From assembly GCA_964247055.1 (NCBI GenBank), contig OZ176051.1, forward strand, positions 310,001-374,000: a stretch of 64,000 bases of DNA, written 5' to 3'. Under the pieces are notes generated by a model. That model was not told where the DNA came from, ran no database searches, and was given only the letters and a program-made list of their open reading frames with translations. This stretch comes from Paragordius varius. Its lineage: Eukaryota; Nematomorpha. Numbering within the stretch: position 1 is the first letter of the stretch; each line of letters starts with the position of its first letter. The position numbers and the translations under genes were made by a program. This document shows, piece by piece, positions 12,741-23,300 of the stretch.

Positions 12741-14801
12741 TGGCTACCTAAAATCCAAATTTGATCAGGTGATGTCACCATAATTTTTTTTGGGTAGCGC
12801 TATGGTAGTTCCATCATCACCCCAAATATTTTCGAGATCGGAGTATAAATGTTATTTTAATGAATTTTTTAAATATTTAAAAAATTTATTTTATACGATT
12901 TTAAAAATAAAAATGGCTACCTAAAATCCAAATTTGATCAGGTGATGTCACCATAATTTTTTTTGGGAGCCCTATGGTAGTTCCATCATCACCCCAAAAA
13001 TTTTGGGGATCGGAGTATAAATGTAATTTTTATGAATTTTTTAAATATTTAAAAAATTTATTTTATACGATTTTAAAAATAAAAATGGCTACCTAAAATC
13101 CAAATTTGCTCAGGTGATGTCTCCATAATTTTTTTTGGGTAGCCCTATGGTAGTTCCATCATCACCCCAAATATTTTCGAGATCGGAGTATAAATGTAAT
13201 TTTTATGAATTTTTTAAATATTTAAAAAATTTATTTTATACGATTTTAAAAATAAAAATGGCTACCTAAAATCCAAATTTGATCAGGTGATGTCACCATA
13301 ATTTTTTTTGGGTAGCTCTATGGTAGTTTCATCATCACCCCAAATATTGTCGAGATCGGAGTATAAATGTAATTTTTTTGAATTTTTTAAATATTAAAAA
13401 AATTTATTTTATACGATTTTAAAAATAAAAATGGCTACGTAAAATCCAAATTTGATCAGGTGATGTCGCCATAATTTTTTTTGGGCAGCCCTATGGTAGT
13501 TCCATCATCACCCCAAATATTTTCGAGATCGGAGTATAAATGTAATTTTTATGAATTTTTTAAATATTAAAAAAATTTATTTAAAAATAAAAATGGCTAC
13601 CTAAAATCCAAATTTGATCAGGTGATGTCACCATAATTTTTTTTGGGCAGCCCTATGGTAATTCCATCATCACCCCAAATATTTTGGGGATCGGACTATA
13701 AATGTAATTTTTATGAATTTAAATATTTAAAAAATTTATTTTATACGATTTTAAAAATAAAAATGGCTACCTAAAATCCAAATTTGATCAGGTGATGTCA
13801 CCATAATTTTTTTTGGGTAGTTCCATGGTAGTTCCATCATAACCCCAAATATTTTTAAGATCGGACTTTAAATGTAATTTTCATTAATTTTTTAAATATT
13901 TAAAAAATTTATTTTATACAATTTTAAAAATAAAAATGGCTACCTAAAATCCAAATTTGCTCAGGTGATGTCACCATAATTTTTTTTGGGTAGCCATATA
14001 GTAATTCCATCATCACCCCAAATATTTTTGAGATCGCACTATAATTGTAATTATTATGAATTTTTTAAATATTTAAAAAATTTATTTTATACGATTTTAA
14101 AAATAAAAATGGCTACCTAAAATACAAATTTGATCAGGTGATGTCACCATAATTTTTTTTGGGTAACCCTATGGTAGTTCCATCATCACCCCAAATATTT
14201 TCGAGATCGGAGTATAAATGTAATTTTTATGAATTTTTTAAATATTTAAAAAATTTATTTTATACGATTTTAAAAATAAAAATGGCTACCTAAAATCCAA
14301 ATTTGATCAGGTGATGTCGCCATAAATTTTTTTGGGTAGCCCTATGGTGGTTCCATCATCACCCTAAATATTTTTGAGATCAGACTTTAAATGTAATTTT
14401 TATGAATTTTTCAAATATTTAAAAAATTTATTTTATACGATTTTAAAAATAAAAATGGCTACCTAAAATCCAAATTTGATCAGGTGATGTCGCCATAATT
14501 TTTTTTGGGTAGCCCTATAGTAGTTCCATCATCACCCCAAATATTTTTGAGATCGGAGTATAAATGTAATTTTTATGAATTTTTTAAATATTTAAAAAAT
14601 TTATTTTATACGATTTTAAAAATAAAAATGGCTACCTAAAATACAAATTTGATCAGGTGATGTCGCCATAATTTTTTTTGGGTAGCCCTATGGTAGTTCC
14701 ATCATCACCCCAAATATTGTCGAGATCGGAGTATAAATGTAAATTTTTTGAATTTTTTAAATATTTAAAAAATTTATTTTATACGATTTTAAAAATAAAA
14801 A
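12741..14801 (+). repeat. Nested tandem duplication, unit 2 (2,061 bp)
   Basis: Second, immediately adjacent copy of the 12-monomer unit. It is followed by the TTGCTAGAGCC monomer (14,851), which is also what follows the single copy of this unit in block B (23,616). The upstream context of unit 1 and the downstream context of unit 2 therefore match the single copy in B, as expected for an in-place tandem duplication. Confidence 0.9.
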
Positions 14802-15667
14802 TGGCTACCTAAAATCCAAATTTGATCAGGTGATGTCGCCATAATTTTTTTTGCTAGAGCCCTATGGTAGTTCCATCATAACCCCAAATATTTTTGAGAT
14901 CAGAGTATAAATGTAATTTTTATGAATTTTTTAAATATTTAAAAAATTTATTTTATACGATTTTAAAAATAAAAATGGCTACCTAAAATCCAAATTTGAT
15001 CAGGTGATGTTGCCATAATTTTTTTTGGGAGCCCTATGGTAGTTCCATCATCACCCCAAATATTTTGGGGATCGGAGTATAAATGTAATTTTTATGAATT
15101 TTTTAAATATTTAAAAAATTTATTTTATACGATTTTAAAAATAAAAATGGCTACCTAAAATCCAAATTTGCTCAGGTGATGTCTCCATAATTTTTTTTGG
15201 GTATCCCTATGGTAGTTCCATCATCACCCCAAATATTTTCGAGATCGGAGTATAAATGTAATTTTTATGCATTTTTTAAATATTTAAAAAATTTATTTTA
15301 TACGATTTTAAAAATAAAAATGGCTACCTAAAATACAAATTTGATCAGGTGATGTCACCATAATTTTTTTTGGGTAACCCTATGGTGGTTCCATCATCAC
15401 CCTAAATATTTTTGAGATCGGAGTATAAATGTAATTTTTATGAATTTTTTAAATATTTAAAAAATTTATTTTATACGATTTTAAAAATAAAAATGGATAC
15501 CTAAAATCCAAATTTGATCAGGTGATGTCGCCATAATTTTTTTTGGGTAGCCCTATGGTAGTTTCATCATCACCCCAAATATTGTCGAGATCGGACTTTA
15601 AATGTAATTTTTATGAATTTTTTAAATATTTAAAAAATTTATTTTATACGATTTTAAAAATAAAAAT

Positions 15668-15747
15668 GGCTACCTAAAATCCAAATTTGATCAGGTGATG
15701 TCGCCATAATTTTTTTTGGGTAGCCCTATGGTAGTTCCATCATCACC
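15668..15747. other. Two interleaved inverted repeats in the monomer's mixed-sequence half
   Basis: Pair A joins GGCTACCTAAAA (monomer 25-36) with TTTTGGGTAGCC (71-82): 12-bp arms with one mismatch and a 34-base loop. Pair B joins GGTGATG (51-57) with CATCACC (98-104): 7-bp perfect arms. The order is A1-B1-A2-B2, so both could form together only as a pseudoknot-like fold in single-stranded DNA or RNA. Variants argue against selection for pairing. GGTTACC monomers (for example 34,949 and 35,986) do not carry the matching GGTAACC. GGTAACC monomers (for example near 249 and 1,285) keep GGCTACC. GACGATG and CATAACC variants also lack compensating partners. The arms may instead be relics of how the monomer arose. 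Confidence 0.8.
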
Positions 15748-15788
15748 CCAAATATTTTTGAGATCGGAGTATAAATGTAATTTTTATG

Positions 15789-15812
15789 AATTTTTTAAAT
15801 ATTTAAAAAATT
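15789..15812. other. 24-bp perfect AT palindrome, one per monomer
   Basis: Monomer positions 146-169 read AATTTTTTAAAT followed directly by its exact reverse complement, giving a 24-bp palindrome with no spacer and no G or C. Most monomers keep the central 20 bp intact. Recurrent variants are TTTATAAAT on the left arm, ATATTAAAA on the right arm, and CAAATATTT (left arm T to C). The symmetric A and T runs should make the segment bent and easily melted or extruded as a cruciform; this is inference from composition. It is also where many of the array's short deletions fall (for example near 1,356, 46,110, 52,301 and 57,567). Confidence 0.9.
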
Positions 15813-17359
15813 GATTTTATACGATTTTAAAAATAAAAATGGCTACCTAAAATCCATATTTGATCAGGTGATGTCGCCATAATTTTTTTTTGGGTAGCCC
15901 TATGGTAGTTCCATCATCACCCTAAATATTTTTGAGATCGGAGTATAAATGTAATTTTTATGAATTTTATAAATATTTAAAAAATTTATTTTATACGATT
16001 TTAAAAATAAAAATGGCTACCTAAAATCCAAATTTCCTCAGGTGATGTCACCATAATTTTTTTTGGGTAGTTCTATGGTAGTTCCATCATCACCCTAAAT
16101 ATTTTTGAGATCGGAGTATAAATGTAATTTTTATGAATTTTTTAAATATTTGAAAAATTTATTTTATACGATTTTAAAAATAAAAATGGCTACTTAAAAT
16201 CCAAATTTGATCAGGTGATGTCGCCATAATTTTTTTTGGGTAGCCCTATGGTAGTTCCATCATCACCCTAAATATTTTTGAGATCGGAGTATAAATGTAA
16301 TTTTTATGAATTTTTTAAATATTTAAAAAATTTATTTTATACGATTTTAAAAATAAAAATGGCTACCTAAAATCCAAATTTGATCAGGTGATGTCACCAT
16401 AATTTTTTTTGGGTAGCTCTATGGTAGTTTCATCATCACCCCAAATATTGTCGAGATCGGAGTATAAATGTAATTTTTTGAATTTTTTAAATATTAAAAA
16501 AATTTATTTTATACGATTTTAAAAATAAAAATGGCTACCTAAAATCCAAATTTGATCAGGTGATGTCGCCATAATTTTTTTTGGGCAGCCCTATGGTAGT
16601 TCCATCATCACCCCAAATATTTTCGAGATCGGAGTATAAATGTAATTTTTATGAATTTTTTAAATATTTAAAAAATTTATTTAAAAATAAAAATGGCTAC
16701 CTAAAATTTGATCAGGTGATGTCGCCATAATTTTTTTTGGGCAGCCCTATGGTAATTCCATCATCACCCCAAATATTTTGGGGATCGGACTATAAATGTA
16801 ATTTTTATGAATTTTTTAAATATTTAAAAAATTTATTTTATACGATTTTAAAAATAAAAATGGCTACCTAAAATCCAAATTTGATCAGGTGATGTCACCA
16901 TAATTTTTTTTGGGTAGTTCCATGGTAGTTCCATCATAACCCCAAATATTTTTGAGATCGGACTTTAAATGTAATTTTCATTAATTTTTTAAATATTTAA
17001 AAAATTTATTTTATACAATTTTAAAAATAAAAATGGCTACCTAAAATCCAAATTTGATCAGGTGATGTTGCCATAATTTTTTTTGGGTAGCCATATAGTA
17101 ATTCCATCATCACCCCAAATACTTTTAAGATCGCACTATAATTGTAATTATTATGAATTTTTTAAATATTTAAAAAATTTATTTTATACGATTTTAAAAA
17201 TAAAAATGGCTACCTAAAATACAAATTTGATCAGGTGATGTCACCATAATTTTTTTTGGGTAACCCTATGGTAGTTCCATCATCACCCCAAATATTTTCG
17301 AGATCGGAGTATAAATGTAATTTTTATGAATTTTTTAAATATTTAAAAAATTTATTTTA

Positions 17360-20300
17360 TACGATAAAAATAAAAATGGCTACCTAAAATCCAAATTTGA
17401 TCAGGTGATGTCGCCATAATTTTTTTTGGGTAGCCCTATGGTAGTTTCATCATCACCCCAAATATTGTCGAGATCGGAGTATAAATGTAATTTTTTTGAA
17501 TTTTTTAAATATTAAAAAAATTTATTTTATACGATTTTAAAAATAAAAATGGCTACCTAAAATCCAAATTTGATCAGGTGATGTCACCATAATTTTTTTT
17601 GGGTAGCTCTATGGTAGTTTCATCATCACCCCAAATATTGTCGAGATCGGAGTATAAATGTAATTTTTTTGAATTTTTTAAATATTAAAAAAATTTATTT
17701 TATACGATTTTAAAAATAAAAATGGCTACCTAAAATCCAAATTTGATCAGGTGATGTCGCCATAATTTTTTTTGGGCAGCCCTATGGTAGATCCATCATC
17801 ACCCCAAATATTTTCGAGATCGGAGTATAAATGTAATTTTTATGAATTTTTTAAATATTTAAAAAATTTATTTAAAAATAAAAATGGCTACCTAAAATCC
17901 AAATTTGATCAGGTGATGTCGCCATAATTTTTTTTGGGCAGCCCTATGGTAATTCCATCATCACCCCAAATATTTTGGGGATCGGACTATAAATGTAATT
18001 TTTATGAATTTTTTAAATATTTAAAAAATTTATTTTATACGATTTTAAAAATAAAAATGGCTACCTAAAATCCAAATTTGATCAGGTGATGTCACCATAA
18101 TTTTTTTTGGGTAGTTCCATGGTAGTTCCATCATAACCCCAAATATTTTTGAGATCGGACTTTAAATGTAATTTTCATTAATTTTTTAAATATTTAAAAA
18201 ATTTATTTTATACAATTTTAAAAATAAAAATGGCTACCTAAAATCCAAATTTGATCAGGTGATGTTGCCATAATTTTTTTTGGGTAGCCATATAGTAATT
18301 CCATCATCACCCCAAATATTTTTGAGATCGCACTATAATTGTAATTATTATGAATTTTTTAAATATTTAAAAAATTTATTTTATACGATTTTAAAAATAA
18401 AAATGGCTACCTAAAATACAAATTTGATCAGGTGATGTCACCATAATTTTTTTTGGGTAACCCTATGGTAGTTCCATCATCACCCCAAATATTTTTGAGA
18501 TCAGACTTTAAATGTAATTTTTATGAATTTTTCAAATATTTAAAAAATTTATTTTATACGATTTTAAAAATAAAAATGGCTACCTAAAATCCAAATTTGA
18601 TCAGGTGATGTCGCCATAATTTTTTTTGGGTAGCCCTATGGTGGTTCCATCATCACCCTAAATATTTTTGAGATCAGACTTTAAATGTAATTTTTATGAA
18701 TTTTTCAAATATTTAAAAAATTTATTTTATACGATTTTAAAAATAAAAATGGCTACCTAAAATCCAAATTTGATCAGGTGATGTCGCCATAATTTTTTTT
18801 GGGTAGCCCTATAGTAGTTCCATCATCACCCCAAATATTTTTGAGATCGGAGTATAAATGTAATTTTTATGAATTTTTTAAATATTTAAAAAATTTATTT
18901 TATACGATTTTAAAAATAAAAATGGCTACTTAAAATCCAAATTTGATCAGGTGATGTCGCCATAATTTTTTTTGGGTAGCCCTATAGTAGTTCCATCATC
19001 ACCCCAAATATTTTTGAGATCGGAGTATAAATGTAATTTTTATGAATTTTTTAAATATTTAAAAAATTGATTTTATACGATTTTAAAAATAAAAATGGCT
19101 ACCTAAAATCCATATTTGATCAGGTGATGTCGCCATAATTTTTTTTTGGGTAGCCCTATGGTAGTTCCATCATCACCCTAAATATTTTTGAGATCGGAGT
19201 ATAAATGTAATTTTTATGAATTTTATAAATATTTAAAAAATTTATTTTATACGATTTTAAAAATAAAAATGGCTACCTAAAATCCAAATTTGCTCAGGTG
19301 ATGTCACCATAATTTTTTTTGGGTAGTTCTATGGTAGTTCCATCATCACCCTAAATATTTTTGAGATCGGAGTATAAATGTAATTTTTATGAATTTTTTA
19401 AATATTTAAAAAATTTATTTTATACGATTTTAAAAATAAAAATGGCTACCTAAAATCCAAATTTGATCAGGTGATGTCGCCATAATTTTTTTTGGGTAGC
19501 CCTATGGTAGTTTCATCATCACCCTTAATATTTTTGAGATCGGAGTATAAATGTAATTTTTATGAATTTTTTAAATATTTAAAAAATTTATTTTATACGA
19601 TTTTAAAAATAAAAATGGCTACCTAAAATCCAAATTTGATCAGGTGATGTCACCATAATTTTTTTTGGGTAGCTCTATGGTAGTTTCATCATCACCCCAA
19701 ATATTGTCGAGATCGGAGTATAAATGTAATTTTTTTGAATTTTTTAAATATTAAAAAAATTTATTTTATACGATTTTAAAAATAAAAATGGCTACCTAAA
19801 ATTCATATTTGATCAGGTGATGTCGCCATAATTTTATTTGGGTAGCCCTATGGTAGTTCCATCATCACCCTAAATATTTTGGGGATCGGAGTATAAATGT
19901 AATTTTTATGAATTTTTTAAATATTTAAAAAATTTATTTTATACGATTTTAAAAATAAAAATGGCTACCTAAAATCCAAATTTGATCAGGTGATGTTGCC
20001 ATAATTTTTTTTGGGAGCCCTATGGTAGTTCCATCATCACCCCAAATATTTTGGGGATCGGACTATAAATGTAATTTTTATGAATTTTTTAAATATTTAA
20101 AAAATTTATTTTATACGATTTTAAAAATAAAAATGGCTACCTAAAATCCTAATTTGATCTGGTGATGTCACCATAATTTTTTTTGGGTAGCCCTATGGTA
20201 GTTCCATCATCACCCCAAATATTTTCGAGATCGGAGTATAAATGTAATTTTTATGAATTTTTTAAATATTTAAAAAATTTATTTTATACGATTTTAAAAA

Positions 20301-23300
20301 TAAAAATGGATACCTAAAATCCAAATTTGATCAGGTGATGTCGCCATAATTTTTTTTGGGTAGCCCTATGGTAGTTTCATCATCACCCCAAATATTGTCG
20401 AGATCGGAGTATAAATGTAATTTTTTTGAATTTTTTAAATATTAAAAAAATTTATTTTATACGATTTTAAAAATAAAAATGGCTACCTAAAATCCAAATT
20501 TGATCAGGTGATGTCACCATAATTTTTTTTGGGTAGCGCTATGGTAGTTCCATCATCACCCCAAATATTTTCGAGATCGGAGTATAAATGTTATTTTAAT
20601 GAATTTTTTAAATATTTAAAAAATTTATTTTATACGATTTTAAAAATAAAAATGGCTACCTAAAATCCAAATCAGGTGATGTTGCCATAATTTTTTTTGG
20701 GAGCCCTATGGTAGTTCCATCATCACCCCAAATATTTTGGGGATCAGACTATAAATGTAATTTTTATGAATTTTTTAAATATTTAAAAAATTTATTTTAT
20801 ACGATTTTAAAAATAAAAATGGCTACCTAAAATCCTAATTTGATCAGGTGATGTCACCATAATTTTTTTTGGGTAGCCCTATGGTAGTTCCATCATCACC
20901 CCAAATATTTTCGAGATCGGAGTATAAATGTCATTTTTATGAATTTTTTAAATATTTAAAAAATTTATTTTATACGATTTTAAAAATAAAAATGGCTACC
21001 TAAAATCCAAATCAGGTGATGTTGCCATAATTTTTTTTGGGAGCCCTATGGTAGTTCCATCATCACCCCAAATATTTTGGGGATCGGACTATAAATGTAA
21101 TTTTTATGAATTTTTTAAATATTTAAAAAATTTATTTTATACGATTTTAAAAATAAAAATGGCTACCTAAAATCCTAATTTGATCAGGTGATGTCACCAT
21201 AATTTTTTTTGGGTAGCCCTATGGTAGTTCCATCATCACCCCAAATATTTTCGAGATCGGAGTATAAATGTAATTTTTATGAATTTTTTAAATATTTAAA
21301 AAATTTATTTTATACGATTTTAAAAATAAAAATGGCTACCTAAAATCCAAATTTGATCAGGTGATGTCGCCATAATTTTTTTTGGGTAGCCGTATGGTAG
21401 TTTCATCATCACCCCAAATATTGTCGAGATCGGAGTATAAATGTAATTTTTTTGAATTTTTTAAATATTAAAAAAATTTATTTTATACGATTTTAAAAAT
21501 AAAAATGGCTACCTAAAATCCAAATTTGATCAGGTGATGTCACCATAATTTTTTTTGGGTAGCGCTATGGTAGTTCCATCATCACCCCAAATATTTTCGA
21601 GATCGGAGTATAAATGTTATTTTAATGAATTTTTTAAATATTTAAAAAATTTATTTTATACGATTTTAAAAATAAAAATGGCTACCTAAAATCCAAATTT
21701 GATCAGGTGATGTCACCATAATTTTTTTTGGGAGCCCTATGGTAGTTCCATCATCACCCCAAAAATTTTGGGGATCGGAGTATAAATGTAATTTTTATGA
21801 ATTTTTTAAATATTTAAAAAATTTATTTTATACGATTTTAAAAATAAAAATGGCTACCTAAAATCCAAATTTGCTCAGGTGATGTCTCCATAATTTTTTT
21901 TGGGTAGCCCTATGGTAGTTCCATCATCACCCCAAATATTTTCGAGATCGGAGTATAAATGTAATTTTTATGAATTTTTTAAATATTTAAAAAATTTATT
22001 TTATACGATTTTAAAAATAAAAATGGCTACCTAAAATCCAAATTTGATCAGGTGATGTCACCATAATTTTTTTTGGGTAGCTCTATGGTAGTTTCATCAT
22101 CACCCCAAATATTGTCGAGATCGGAGTATAAATGTAATTTTTTTGAATTTTTTAAATATTAAAAAAATTTATTTTATACGATTTTAAAAATAAAAATGGC
22201 TACGTAAAATCCAAATTTGATCAGGTGATGTCGCCATAATTTTTTTTGGGCAGCCCTATGGTAGTTCCATCATCACCCCAAATATTTTCGAGATCGGAGT
22301 ATAAATGTAATTTTTATGAATTTTTTAAATATTAAAAAAATTTATTTAAAAATAAAAATGGCTACCTAAAATCCAAATTTGATCAGGTGATGTCACCATA
22401 ATTTTTTTTGGGCAGCCCTATGGTAATTCCATCATCACCCCAAATATTTTGGGGATCGGACTATAAATGTAATTTTTATGAATTTAAATATTTAAAAAAT
22501 TTATTTTATACGATTTTAAAAATAAAAATGGCTACCTAAAATCCAAATTTGATCAGGTGATGTCACCATAATTTTTTTTGGGTAGTTCCATGGTAGTTCC
22601 ATCATAACCCCAAATATTTTTAAGATCGGACTTTAAATGTAATTTTCATTAATTTTTTAAATATTTAAAAAATTTATTTTATACAATTTTAAAAATAAAA
22701 ATGGCTACCTAAAATCCAAATTTGATCAGGTGATGTTGCCATAATTTTTTTTGGGTAGCCATATAGTAATTCCATCATCACCCCAAATATTTTTGAGATC
22801 GCACTATAATTGTAATTATTATGAATTTTTTAAATATTTAAAAAATTTATTTTATACGATTTTAAAAATAAAAATGGCTACCTAAAATACAAATTTGATC
22901 AGGTGATGTCACCATAATTTTTTTTGGGTAACCCTATGGTAGTTCCATCATCACCCCAAATATTTTCGAGATCGGAGTATAAATGTAATTTTTATGAATT
23001 TTTTAAATATTTAAAAAATTTATTTTATACGATTTTAAAAATAAAAATGGCTACCTAAAATCCAAATTTGATCAGGTGATGTCGCCATAAATTTTTTTGG
23101 GTAGCCCTATGGTGGTTCCATCATCACCCTAAATATTTTTGAGATCAGACTTTAAATGTAATTTTTATGAATTTTTCAAATATTTAAAAAATTTATTTTA
23201 TACGATTTTAAAAATAAAAATGGCTACCTAAAATCCAAATTTGATCAGGTGATGTCGCCATAATTTTTTTTGGGTAGCCCTATAGTAGTTCCATCATCAC

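Larger units (their letters stand above)
15644..15816 (+). repeat. Representative satellite monomer (173 bp)
   Basis: This copy differs from my consensus at one base that I can see (a G at monomer position 170). Counting from TTATACG: 1-24 is A/T linker; GGCTACC is at 25-31; TGATCA is at 45-50; GGTGATG at 51-57; TCGCC or TCACC at 58-62; a T8 run at 67-74; GGGTAGCCC at 75-83; CTATGGTAGTTCC from 83; CATCACCCC at 98-106; the main variable site at 110-122; a second GATC at 119-122; and an A/T-only tail at 136-173 apart from one G. The length is close to one nucleosome repeat, a common but not proven functional property of satellites. Both GATC sites are usually present, predicting 73- and 100-bp fragments with a GATC cutter. 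Confidence 0.95.
6360..17359 (+). repeat. Large tandem duplication, copy A (10,999 bp)
   Basis: Copy A aligns with the next block at a constant offset of 10,999 bp from 6,361 to about 9.45 kb, 10,826 bp to about 12.74 kb, and 8,765-8,771 bp to its end. Anchors that match exactly: TACGATAAAAATAAAA at 6,361 and 17,360; the short-linker monomer at 6,871 and 17,870; TACAATTTT at 7,212 and 18,211; ATTCATATTT at 8,802 and 19,801; AGCCGTATGG at 10,562 and 21,388; TTGCTAGAGCC at 14,851 and 23,616. The offset steps are explained by an extra monomer (9,458-9,630), a nested 2,061-bp duplication and a 6-bp deletion near 16,706, all in copy A. Few point differences separate the copies in the stretches I compared, so the event looks recent. 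Confidence 0.88.

Noticed and set aside
15710-15725. T8 run followed by GGGTAGCC as a transcription terminator or promoter element
   Set aside because: It is a fixed part of every monomer and varies from about T7 to T10 by slippage. No transcription unit is present for it to serve.
15668-15747. Conserved structured RNA formed by the interleaved inverted repeats
   Set aside because: Arm variants are not matched by compensating changes in the partner arm of the same monomer in any case I checked, so pairing does not appear to be maintained by selection.
15729-15860. A roughly 40-codon open frame beginning at ATGGTAGTTCC and ending in the next monomer's GGCTACCTAA, repeated in most monomers
   Set aside because: It recurs only because the monomer recurs. 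Many monomers change its ATG (CTATAGTAG), and indels of one or a few bases break its frame without bias. The period of 173 is not a multiple of 3, and no promoter or translation context is seen. The other frames in the forward and reverse consensus that I read meet stops quickly.
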